This document shows positions 46,023 to 54,079 of a DNA stretch of 64,000 bases, piece by piece. The stretch comes from Hyphomonadaceae bacterium (GTDB lineage Bacteria > Pseudomonadota > Alphaproteobacteria > Caulobacterales > Hyphomonadaceae). Each line of letters opens with the position of its first letter. Position 1 is the stretch's first letter. Under the pieces are notes generated by a model that did no database searches, had not been told where the DNA came from, and was given only the letters and a program-made list of their open reading frames with translations. Location: the NCBI GenBank assembly GCA_024742355.1, contig JANSYM010000008.1, positions 1 through 64,000 on the forward strand, written 5' to 3'. A program made the position numbers and the translations under genes.

Positions 46023-46796
46023 ATGAAATGCGTTATTCTGGCCGGCGGGTACGGCACACGCCTTAGCGAGGAAACGTCGCGTATTCCTAAGCCAATGGTT
46101 CAGATTGGTGGTCGACCAATCCTTTGGCACATCATGAAAACCTATAGCCATTGGGGCATCACGGATTTCATCATCTGCCTTGGCTATAAAGGCTACGTGA
46201 TCAAGGAATTCTTCGCCAATTACCACTTGCATGTCAGCGACGCCGTGTTCGATCTGTCGACCGGAACGCACGAAATCATCCAGAGTCATGCTGAGCCATG
46301 GAAAGTGACTCTGATCGATACCGGCGAAGGCAGCATGACAGGCGGCCGCTTGCGGCGCGTGATGCCCTATCTCGAAGGTGAAGACGCCTTCTGCCTGACC
46401 TATGGCGACGGCGTCGCAGATATCGACGTTTCGAAATTGGTTGCGTTTCACAAGTCGCACGGCAAGCAGGCAACCGTAACGGCGGTGGCTCCGCCCCGCC
46501 GTTTTGGCCAACTTGAACTGGACGGCACGCGCGTCACCGACTTCCTGGAAAAGCCCATCGGTGAAGGCGGCCTGATCAATGGCGGATTCTTTGTTCTGTC
46601 CCCGGAAGTCGGTCAGTTGCTGAAGTCTGATGCCACGATCTGGGAACAGGATCCGCTCATGTCGCTGGCGAAATCCGGCGAGCTGGAAGCCTACCAACAT
46701 AATGGTTTCTGGCAGCCTATGGATACGCTGCGCGATACCAATTATCTGAACCGTCTCTGGGACGAGGATGCCGCCCCGTGGAAACTCTGGAAATGA
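46023..46796 (+). CDS. rfbF: Glucose-1-phosphate cytidylyltransferase
   Basis: Makes CDP-glucose from CTP and glucose 1-phosphate, the first step to CDP-linked deoxysugars. The protein is 257 aa, exactly the size of Salmonella RfbF. The nucleotidyltransferase start is KCVILAGGYGTRLSEETSRIPKPMVQIGG. Further marks are GDGVADID (metal-binding), INGGFFVLSPEV and WEQDPLMSLAKSGEL. The ATG at 46023 follows a GGGGACG tract; the frame extends upstream without support. It begins a five-gene run rfbF-rfbG-methyltransferase-reductase-gtrA. No clear promoter stands out in the 198 bases before it. Confidence 0.97.
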   Translation: MKCVILAGGYGTRLSEETSRIPKPMVQIGGRPILWHIMKTYSHWGITDFIICLGYKGYVIKEFFANYHLHVSDAVFDLSTGTHEIIQSHAEPWKVTLIDTGEGSMTGGRLRRVMPYLEGEDAFCLTYGDGVADIDVSKLVAFHKSHGKQATVTAVAPPRRFGQLELDGTRVTDFLEKPIGEGGLINGGFFVLSPEVGQLLKSDATIWEQDPLMSLAKSGELEAYQHNGFWQPMDTLRDTNYLNRLWDEDAAPWKLWK

Positions 46797-47878
46797 TGCC
46801 AGATCCGAAATTCTGGCACGGAAAGCGTGTCCTGGTGACGGGCCATACAGGGTTCAAGGGTGCCTGGCTGGTGACCTGGCTTTCGGCCATGGGTGCCAAA
46901 GTTTGCGGTTACTCTCTCGACCCGGAAGGCGACCGAAATCTCTGGGTCGACCTGGAAATCGAAGATCGCGTTGAATCCGTAATTGGCGATATCAATGACA
47001 CCGCCAAACTCGACCAATTGTTCGAACGGTTTCAACCTGAAATCATCTTCCACCTCGCAGCCCAGTCCCTGGTGCTGAGATCATACGAAGAACCGATCGA
47101 GACCTTTTCCAGCAACGTACTGGGCGTCATTTCCTTGCTCGATGTCGTACGGCGTCATGCCAGCATTTCGGCAGTGGTCATCGCCACCTCGGATAAGTGT
47201 TACGACAATCAGGACCTCGATCAGCCATTCGATGAGAGCGATCGTTTTGGCGGCCGAGACCCCTACTCTGCCTCGAAAGGCTGCGCAGAAATTGCTGCGG
47301 CATCCATGCGCATGAGTTTCTTTCATCCTCACGCCGTCGACGGACATGCAGCCCAGATCGCAACGGTCCGTGCCGGCAATGTCATTGGCGGCGGCGACTG
47401 GTCAGACAACCGCATCATCCCTGACATCATCAAAGGCTGCCTTGGTGAAGACAAGCAGGCGATCATTCGTTCCCCGGCTTCGATACGTCCCTGGCAGCAT
47501 GTTCTGGAACCGCTCTGCGGTTATGTCCTGCTGGCAGAGCAACTCAGCGCCGGCGGCGAGCGTTTTGCTGACGGATGGAATTTCGGACCTGGCACTGTGA
47601 GCGAGCAACCCGTCCTGGCGCTGGCCGAACGCATCATTGCCGCCTTGGGCGAAGGCGACCTCATCGTCCAGGACAACAAGAACGCGCCGCACGAGGCGAA
47701 ATTTCTGCGCCTGAATGCCGGTAAGGCGCAATCCGAACTCGATTGGCAGCCCCGCCTCGACTTCGATCAAACCGTTTCATTCACAGCCGACTGGTATGCC
47801 CGATGGGCGCAAGGCGAACCCGCACGCGCCATCACCGAAGACCAGATCGAAACCTTTTGTGCAGGGTCAGGACAATAA
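46793..47878 (+). CDS. rfbG: CDP-glucose 4,6-dehydratase
   Basis: An NAD-dependent SDR enzyme that makes CDP-4-keto-6-deoxyglucose. The protein is about 361 aa. It has the Rossmann motif VTGHTGFKGAWL, typical of RfbG (GHTGFKG), HLAAQSLVLRSYEEP, the catalytic TSDKCYDN and YSASKGCAE (YxxxK), and RAGNVIGGGDWSDNRIIPD. The ATG at 46793 overlaps the rfbF stop (ATGA), so it is coupled; a second ATG follows at once. The next gene begins one base after its stop. Confidence 0.96.
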   Translation: MMPDPKFWHGKRVLVTGHTGFKGAWLVTWLSAMGAKVCGYSLDPEGDRNLWVDLEIEDRVESVIGDINDTAKLDQLFERFQPEIIFHLAAQSLVLRSYEEPIETFSSNVLGVISLLDVVRRHASISAVVIATSDKCYDNQDLDQPFDESDRFGGRDPYSASKGCAEIAAASMRMSFFHPHAVDGHAAQIATVRAGNVIGGGDWSDNRIIPDIIKGCLGEDKQAIIRSPASIRPWQHVLEPLCGYVLLAEQLSAGGERFADGWNFGPGTVSEQPVLALAERIIAALGEGDLIVQDNKNAPHEAKFLRLNAGKAQSELDWQPRLDFDQTVSFTADWYARWAQGEPARAITEDQIETFCAGSGQ

Positions 47879-47879
47879 G

Positions 47880-49121
47880 ATGCCCACAACACCGCCCAAT
47901 TGTCAGTATTGCGGCACCGCACTGACCAACACGCTCGTCGATCTCGGTCTGTCGCCGCTGTCGAACTCATATGTGCCGCTGGATCGCGCGCAGACACCGG
48001 ACAATACGTATCCGCTGCACGCCCGCGTCTGCGGGTCCTGCTTCCTGGTTCAGGTGGATGATGTCGTTCCTGCGGACGAGATCTTCAATCAGGACTATGC
48101 CTATTTCTCGTCCTTCTCACAAAGCTGGCTGGATCACTGTCAGGCATTTGCCAATGCCAGCAGCGCCCGCTTTGGTCTCGGCGACTCCTCGCTCGTCGTC
48201 GAAATTGCCTCCAATGACGGCTATTTGCTGCAATATTTCATGGAAAAGGGCATCAAGGTGCTTGGCGTGGAGCCGAGTGCGAGCGTGGCAACCGTCGCTC
48301 AGTCAAAGGGCGTCGATACCCGAGTCGAATTCTTTACTGATGCCTTCGCCAAGCAATTGCGCAGCGAAGGCCTGGCGCCTGATCTGATCTGCTCGGCCAA
48401 TGTCCTGGCGCATGTTCCCGATATCGGAGATTTCGTCGCCGGCGTCGCCTCATTGCTGAGCGATAATGGCGTTTACACGGTTGAGTTTCCGCACCTGTTA
48501 AACCTGATCAACCTGGTACAGTTCGATACGATCTATCACGAACACTACACCTATCTGTCCCTGGTCGCGGTCGAGCGGATTTTCAGAGACAATGGCCTGC
48601 GCGTCTTCGATGTCGAAGAGATTCCGACCCATGGCGGATCGCTGCGCGTCTATGCCTGTCTGGATGATGCCTCGCATGTGGAAACCGATGGCGTCGCTGC
48701 GGTGCGGGCGAAAGAGGCCGCTGCCAAGCTCGACACGCTGGAAGGCTATCAGGGGTTCGAAACCCATGTCGAAGCGCTGCGCGATGGCTTGCTCGCTTAC
48801 TTGAAAGAGGCGAAAGCAAGCGGCCGCAAAGTCGCCGGCTACGGCGCCGCCGCCAAGGGCAACACGCTGTTGAATTATAGCGTCGTCGGTCCGGATCTGA
48901 TCTCATATGTGGTCGACAAGAATCCCGCCAAACAGGACACCCTGCTACCGGGCAGCCGTATTCCGGTACACGCCGTAGACAAACTCTATGAAGACCGACC
49001 GGATGATATCATTATCCTGCCCTGGAATATTCGCGACGAAGTCATCGCCCAGCTGGACGACCTGCGCCGCCAAGGCACCCGTTTTGTCACCGCGGTACCG
49101 CACATCGAGATCTTCGAATAG
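47880..49121 (+). CDS. TylC3-type NDP-sugar C-methyltransferase
   Basis: A 413-aa SAM methyltransferase of the family acting on carbon in NDP-4-keto-6-deoxysugars. The N-terminal zinc-binding part has CQYCG (CxxC) and CGSCFLVQ. The SAM-binding motif is VVEIASNDGYLLQYF near residue 105. FPHLLNLINLVQFDTIYHEHYTYLS is the family's signature (catalytic Tyr/His/Glu region). The C-terminal domain has AGYGAAAKGNTLLNY. AGGA lies seven bases before the ATG. In this operon the substrate should be CDP-4-keto-6-deoxyglucose, giving a C-methyl branch at C3 or C5; the position is not decidable from sequence. Confidence 0.9.
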   Translation: MPTTPPNCQYCGTALTNTLVDLGLSPLSNSYVPLDRAQTPDNTYPLHARVCGSCFLVQVDDVVPADEIFNQDYAYFSSFSQSWLDHCQAFANASSARFGLGDSSLVVEIASNDGYLLQYFMEKGIKVLGVEPSASVATVAQSKGVDTRVEFFTDAFAKQLRSEGLAPDLICSANVLAHVPDIGDFVAGVASLLSDNGVYTVEFPHLLNLINLVQFDTIYHEHYTYLSLVAVERIFRDNGLRVFDVEEIPTHGGSLRVYACLDDASHVETDGVAAVRAKEAAAKLDTLEGYQGFETHVEALRDGLLAYLKEAKASGRKVAGYGAAAKGNTLLNYSVVGPDLISYVVDKNPAKQDTLLPGSRIPVHAVDKLYEDRPDDIIILPWNIRDEVIAQLDDLRRQGTRFVTAVPHIEIFE

Positions 49122-49133
49122 GCGCGCCGCGTG

Positions 49134-50033
49134 ATGGCCAAACGCATTCTGATAACCGGCGCTAACGGGTTTATCGGGCGTTATTGCGTCGAGGCCTTTT
49201 CGAAAGCCGGTTGGGAGACGATTGCAGGCGTCCGGACGGCGGGCGATGTGCCGTTCGCGGATGAGACCATTTCTTGCGACTTGCTTGACCCTGACCAGAC
49301 CCGGCGCATGATTGAACATGTCGCTCCAACCCACTTGCTGCATCTGGCCTGGCTCAGCGATGCCGCCGCACGTTGGACGTCTCCAGCTAATCTCGACTGG
49401 GTTTCAGCCAGCCTCAGCCTGGCGCGTGCGTTCTCCAGACAGGGCGGGAAGCACATGATTTTCGCCGGTAGCTGCGCCGAATATGCCTGGACATCCAGCC
49501 CTTTGATTGCCGGAGAATCCGCCCTCGAACCCGCCACCTTGTACGGCGAAGCGAAAGCTCGCACGGGCCAGTTGCTGCAGGCGGCACAGTCTGTGCTCGA
49601 CCTGCAGATTGCACATACGCGCCTGTTCTTCTGTTACGGACATGGCGAACCGGATGGACGCTTATTGCCGGACCTGATCCAGCATCTCGAACGGGGCGAA
49701 CCATTCCCCTGTAGCGATGGCAAGCAGCGCCGCGATTATCTCTACGCCGCTGATATTGCTGAAGCTTTCCGAACCATGGCCGAAGCCGGCGCCGATGGCG
49801 TGTTCAATATTGGCAGCGGTCGCGCTGTGCCGGTGCGGGACCTGGTGCAAGGCGCGGCGGACGCGCTGGGGCGACCCGACCTTCCGCAATACGGCGCCAT
49901 CCCGCAACGACCTGGAGACCCGGTCGAAATTCAAGCGGACATTTCACCCTTAAGCGCCCTCGGATTCATGCCGAAATATGATCTTGCGTCCGGTTTGAGG
50001 GATGTGCTGGCAAGACGCGAGGCCGGTGAATAA
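49134..50033 (+). CDS. NAD(P)-dependent sugar epimerase/4-ketoreductase (SDR)
   Basis: A 299-aa extended SDR. The Rossmann start is RILITGANGFIGRYCVEAF, the catalytic Tyr/Lys are in YGEAKARTGQ (preceded by AGSCAEYAW), and FCYGHGEPDGRLLPDLIQ and FNIGSGRAVPVRDLV complete it. By context it reduces the 4-keto group of the methylated CDP-sugar. GTG at 49131 or ATG at 49134 may start it; neither has a good Shine-Dalgarno. Its stop and the gtrA start share one base (TAATG). Confidence 0.88.
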   Translation: MAKRILITGANGFIGRYCVEAFSKAGWETIAGVRTAGDVPFADETISCDLLDPDQTRRMIEHVAPTHLLHLAWLSDAAARWTSPANLDWVSASLSLARAFSRQGGKHMIFAGSCAEYAWTSSPLIAGESALEPATLYGEAKARTGQLLQAAQSVLDLQIAHTRLFFCYGHGEPDGRLLPDLIQHLERGEPFPCSDGKQRRDYLYAADIAEAFRTMAEAGADGVFNIGSGRAVPVRDLVQGAADALGRPDLPQYGAIPQRPGDPVEIQADISPLSALGFMPKYDLASGLRDVLARREAGE

Positions 50034-50428
50034 TGCCTTTCCGATCAATCCCCACTGACTCCGCCACTTTGCGCCGCTTCGTCAAATTCCTGTTTGTCGG
50101 TCTGATAAATACGGGATTCGGGTATGGCGTTTACGCTGTCCTCGTCCTGCTCAGAACGCCGCCTCAGATCGCGCTGCTGGCAATGTTCGTTATTGGTGTG
50201 TTGTGGAATTACACAACGACCGCGCGGTTTGTGTTCGACGTGTCCGGGTTTGGTCGATTACCGGCCTATTGTCTCTGCTATGTGGCTATCTACCTGCTCA
50301 ATGCAGGCAGTTTGCAGGCAGCCATAAACTTGGGCGTTGAACCACTGATCGCTCAGGCGGTGCTGACACCGGTCATCGCTGTGCTGACATTCGGCCTCGT
50401 CTCATTTGTCATGCGCGAGCGCCCATAA
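50033..50428 (+). CDS. GtrA-family membrane protein
   Basis: A 131-aa protein with four membrane helices (about 17-37, 42-62, 77-97 and 105-125); family marks are FVGLINTGFGYGVYAVL near the start and LWNYTTTARFVF in the middle. GtrA proteins are thought to flip undecaprenyl-phosphate-linked sugars to the periplasm. It closes the rfbFG run and converges on the large GT-C gene. A GtrB-type transferase lies 2 kb away on the other strand. Confidence 0.88.
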   Translation: MPFRSIPTDSATLRRFVKFLFVGLINTGFGYGVYAVLVLLRTPPQIALLAMFVIGVLWNYTTTARFVFDVSGFGRLPAYCLCYVAIYLLNAGSLQAAINLGVEPLIAQAVLTPVIAVLTFGLVSFVMRERP

Positions 50429-50455
50429 CAACGCCGTTAGCGGGCGCACCTTGAT

Positions 50456-52588
50456 TTATCGCGCGCAGCGAGACTGGAGATCTCCAGCATCGATAATCGA
50501 TCGTTCGGGAAAAGTCCGTCGCACGGCTTCGCGCTCATCTTCGGTTGTGGCCAAAACGAATATCGGGAACCGATCACGCAGAAACGGATCATTTCGGTGC
50601 ATCGCCCCATCGAACAGGCGCTGGCAAGGCAGCATGACGATCGAATTATCTGACGCCCCTTCCGGCAGCTGGTAACTGGCCATGACGCGCGCATGTTTGG
50701 TGCGCGGCACATAGCGCTCGCTGCCACGCCATGTCGAAAACACCACGATCGAAAATCCGCACAGGAGGAGCAGGACCAGGTGCCAGCGATCCGTCGCGCC
50801 GACACGGTCGTCAAAATGTTTCAGCCGACGCAGGGTTTCGAATCCCCCAGCCGACAGTGCAACAAAGCCAAAGAAAGCGCCGAACCAATAGCGCGGACCG
50901 ATATAAAACGTGCCTGTAAACCAATAAAACAGGTGCACGACGATTACCGCAACGGCGAGAATTGCCATCGCAAGATGGGGACCTCGCGGGCGTTGCCAGA
51001 TCACATAAATCAGCAGCAGTGAAAGCGACCCCATCGACCAGCCGAGAAGCTCTGTATTCAAGGCGGAGAGTCCATTCGCCAGGTTAACGAATGCCTCCAT
51101 CAATGAATGACCTGGCCACAAATCAAGCGTACTCCATCCCCCGGGCGGACCGATGTCCGGCCCAAAACCGAACGCATTCGCGCCCGCCCCCCAGGACTCG
51201 TTCAGATAGACCATAAGCGGCGTTGAAAAGGCGTCGCCGGTCATGTGAAAATTGTACACGAAGTAAAGCGACCCCGTGATCAGGCATCCGAGACCATAAG
51301 CCAGGATCGGCATCAGTCTGCGCTGCCGCCCAAAATACCAGAGCACCCAGAAGCCTGTCAGACCACCGATCAGGACACCTTCCACAGCGCGCGTGAAGAA
51401 GATCCACCCCATCAACAGCCCAGCGATGAGAAGCTGAACGGAAATACGACGCCATTTGTCGCCCGCAAAGTCCTTTGCCTGAGCGATCAGGCACCAACTG
51501 CCGAGCGTCAATGCGAGTACCAATGCATGGGTCATCAGGGATGCCGACGCTTCGAGCAACCAGGGTGATGCAGTCATTAGCAGACCTGCTGTGACTGCCT
51601 GGTCGCGATTGGTCACGCGCCGCCAAAACACCATGCCCAGCCACACTGAAACAGCCCCGAGTACCGGATTGACGAGCCAGGGCAGCCCGATCACAACGCC
51701 CAGTGCCAGTATCAGGGACCACCCTGGGACCGTTGTGGCGTACCAGCCATCCGCAGAATTCGCGATCAGATAATAGTCCATCTGACCAGCAATACTGCTT
51801 GGCAGTTCGGGGGCATAAAACGCGCCCTGAGCGATCGTTTTGGCCTGGAACAGATAGGCCGTTTCATCTTCCACGACGGGCACCTGACCGAACGCGAAAG
51901 TTGAATAGACAATCGCCAGGACAAGAAACGAAAGTGGAATCAGCGTGAATGCAAGGTGATCGAGTCGACTAACCAGAGCTCCGGAGACCGGAACCTGGTC
52001 CAGATCACTTGCAAACAGTAGCGCAATTATACCGGCCACTGTCGCCGCAACCGCGCATCCCGCGATCACGAATTGCACGACGTAACCCGTCACGTCGCCC
52101 GTACCGACAAATGGCATGATCGAAATGGCGAGCAGGCACAAGCCGCCAAACAGGAGTCCCAACCGGGTGAATTGCCCGAGCGATAATGAGCGAACGGTCC
52201 GCAAAAACCATTGTTTCGGATCGAACAACAAACACGCCACGCTGACCGCGCCCTGAACGAAAATGAGGCCGAGCATGAGGCGACCTGCGATCCCAAGATA
52301 CTGGGTCTGAAACGTCTTAAACCAACCGGCATCACTCAACCACAGCTGACTGGCGCCGCTGAGGAATAGCAATGTCACCAGCCACGCCGCCCCGGGCGCG
52401 CGAAGCCAGGCGAGAACCAGCCCCGCGAAAGCGGAGACAGCCGTGACCGAGGCGAACCATGTCAACTTGGATGATCCGGCAACAGAAGGCAGCGGCAGGA
52501 CAGAACACGCGACGAGTAAGGCACCGACAGCCAGGCTCAAAAAGCACAGCATGCTCGCCCATCGAAACAATGGCTGCGCCGAGCTCAT
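50456..52588 (-). CDS. Membrane GT-C glycosyltransferase (ArnT/PMT-like)
   Basis: A 710-aa protein with about a dozen membrane helices. The acidic motif of GT-C enzymes is in the long first part: VPVVEDETAYLFQAKTIAQGAFYAPEL (DE near residue 247). YFVYNFHMTGDAFSTPLMVYL is a typical periplasmic-loop/core segment. The C-terminal ~90 residues are soluble. It would transfer a sugar from a polyprenyl-phosphate donor outside the inner membrane. It overlaps the GtrB-like gene by four bases, so donor synthesis and use are co-translated. The acceptor is unknown. Confidence 0.85.
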   Translation of the reverse strand: MSSAQPLFRWASMLCFLSLAVGALLVACSVLPLPSVAGSSKLTWFASVTAVSAFAGLVLAWLRAPGAAWLVTLLFLSGASQLWLSDAGWFKTFQTQYLGIAGRLMLGLIFVQGAVSVACLLFDPKQWFLRTVRSLSLGQFTRLGLLFGGLCLLAISIMPFVGTGDVTGYVVQFVIAGCAVAATVAGIIALLFASDLDQVPVSGALVSRLDHLAFTLIPLSFLVLAIVYSTFAFGQVPVVEDETAYLFQAKTIAQGAFYAPELPSSIAGQMDYYLIANSADGWYATTVPGWSLILALGVVIGLPWLVNPVLGAVSVWLGMVFWRRVTNRDQAVTAGLLMTASPWLLEASASLMTHALVLALTLGSWCLIAQAKDFAGDKWRRISVQLLIAGLLMGWIFFTRAVEGVLIGGLTGFWVLWYFGRQRRLMPILAYGLGCLITGSLYFVYNFHMTGDAFSTPLMVYLNESWGAGANAFGFGPDIGPPGGWSTLDLWPGHSLMEAFVNLANGLSALNTELLGWSMGSLSLLLIYVIWQRPRGPHLAMAILAVAVIVVHLFYWFTGTFYIGPRYWFGAFFGFVALSAGGFETLRRLKHFDDRVGATDRWHLVLLLLCGFSIVVFSTWRGSERYVPRTKHARVMASYQLPEGASDNSIVMLPCQRLFDGAMHRNDPFLRDRFPIFVLATTEDEREAVRRTFPERSIIDAGDLQSRCAR

Positions 52589-53574
52589 GACGGTTCTGGT
52601 TGCTTCTGCCCAGCAGGAAGCTCTGCGTTGCGTGCGGCTCCCAGATTTATGGTCTCTCGTTCAATGACCAAGGGCCCGCGCCTGACCTGGCTATGGATCG
52701 AGGTGACATACTCCCCCAGCATGCCAATGAAGAACAGCTGAATGCCCGAGAGGAAAAACAGGGCGACGATCGTCGTTGTTGTTCCGCGAGGCGCGCCGAC
52801 ATCGGCGACAAAGTAAGCGATGATTGAAAACAAGGCGAACAGGATACAGAGCACCGAAATCGCAATTCCCGCGAAGGTGCAAAGACGCAATGGTGCCCGC
52901 GTGAACGAGAATATTCCATTCAGGGCCTGATCGATCAGGGTGACCAGATTATGTTTCGTTACGCCGCTCTTGCGTGCCTTCCAGGTATACGGCAGCACGA
53001 CTTTCTTGAACCCGACCGAGGCAATAATACCGCGAATGTAGGGATAGTGATCATCATGCTCCAGGACCGCCTGGTGGACCTGGCGGTCAATCAACTGGAA
53101 CTCGCCGACATCAGGAGAAATTTCAAAATCCGACAAGGAATTCACGATGCGGTAAAACACCCAGCGACACCCTCTCAGCAGCCAGGATTCTTCCCGGTTT
53201 GACCGCGAGCCAGCGACAATGTCGTAACCGTTCTCCCAGAGATTGACGAATTCCGGCAACAATTCAGGCGGGTCTTGTAAATCCACGGGAAGCATGACCA
53301 GCACCGCATCTCCGTCCGCATGCCGCAAGCCATTGAAAGACGACCTGAAAACACCAAAATTGCGTGAGTTCACGACGACCCCGACATCTGGGTCTTTTTC
53401 TGCGATCGCGCGCAATTTCTCGACGGTCGCGTCGGTAGACGCATTATCGACAAACACGTGCTGACGGCGATAATTGGGAAGATGTTCCTCGAAAATCTGC
53501 TTCACGGTTTCATAGCAGTTCTCGACATTGTCTTCTTCGTTGTAACACGGAGAAACGATAGAAATTGTTTTCAC
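52585..53574 (-). CDS. GtrB/ArnC-type polyprenyl-phosphate glycosyltransferase (GT2)
   Basis: A 329-aa GT2 enzyme with a DPM1-like catalytic part: SIVSPCYNEEDNVENCYE, FVDNASTDATVE, VVNSRNFGVFRSSFNGL and the signature LPVDLQDPPELLPEF. Two C-terminal membrane helices (about 235-258 and 268-290) follow, as in GtrB and ArnC. It should link a sugar to undecaprenyl phosphate at the inner face. The start is a GTG at 53574 with AGAGG in front; the frame stays open to 53667 with no conserved residues. It is coupled to the GT-C gene. Confidence 0.92.
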   Translation of the reverse strand: MKTISIVSPCYNEEDNVENCYETVKQIFEEHLPNYRRQHVFVDNASTDATVEKLRAIAEKDPDVGVVVNSRNFGVFRSSFNGLRHADGDAVLVMLPVDLQDPPELLPEFVNLWENGYDIVAGSRSNREESWLLRGCRWVFYRIVNSLSDFEISPDVGEFQLIDRQVHQAVLEHDDHYPYIRGIIASVGFKKVVLPYTWKARKSGVTKHNLVTLIDQALNGIFSFTRAPLRLCTFAGIAISVLCILFALFSIIAYFVADVGAPRGTTTTIVALFFLSGIQLFFIGMLGEYVTSIHSQVRRGPLVIERETINLGAARNAELPAGQKQPEPS

Positions 53575-53640
53575 AGCCTGCCTCTCGACGAGTAAAGGTC
53601 GCTGAGGTCCCCCAGAAACCGGTCCCACACTCCGATCGAT

Positions 53641-53665
53641 GACATCGCTGAACCATAGCGATGTC
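53641..53665. promoter_or_regulatory. Strong dyad upstream of the GtrB-like gene
   Basis: A perfect 9-bp inverted repeat, GACATCGCT (53641-53649) and AGCGATGTC (53657-53665), has a 7-base centre; one further T-A pair extends it. It lies 67-91 bases before the GTG start at 53574. There is no T-tract on either side, so an operator or leader hairpin is more likely than a terminator. Confidence 0.5.
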
Positions 53666-53747
53666 AATCAATCAGACGAATTGTTCAGGAAATGAGCAAT
53701 TTTAATGCCAGATTACGGCATTTCAATTTGGCGCAGAAAACCGCGTC

Positions 53748-54002
53748 TTAGCTGTTTGAATGCTGCAGTTTCGGCTTTGTCAGCCAGGTGTCGCTCTGCA
53801 CGCGTGGTTGCCCCTGATCGCCAGGCGTTTTTTCCAGCACGACGGCGCCCAAAAGAACGACAAAAGCGGACGCGGTGAACACCGCCACCGCAACAGGCCC
53901 AAAGAGCATCAGCGACACCGCAAGCGATACGCCGTTCGCGAGCAAGCCAAAGAACGCCGCAGGCATCGTCAGGAAAAACAAAGCGTAAAGGGTCTTGTCC
54001 AT
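53748..54002 (-). CDS. Small two-helix membrane protein
   Basis: An 84-aa protein with two predicted membrane helices (about 4-26 and 29-53; ALFFLTMPAAFFGLLANGVSL and LMLFGPVAVAVFTASAFVVL) and a polar tail ending in KLQHSNS. AAAGGTGG precedes the ATG with good spacing, so it is likely translated. No family is recognised. It lies 77 bases downstream of the SDR gene on the same strand. An AATGCC/GGCATT hairpin 26 bases after the stop (53704-53722) lacks a T-run. Confidence 0.6.
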   Translation of the reverse strand: MDKTLYALFFLTMPAAFFGLLANGVSLAVSLMLFGPVAVAVFTASAFVVLLGAVVLEKTPGDQGQPRVQSDTWLTKPKLQHSNS

Positions 54003-54079
54003 GTCGAACCACCTTTCCACACTGACACTGGGAATAAAAAGTTAAAGAAATTCAAACCTTGAACTTTATGTGCCCCAAG

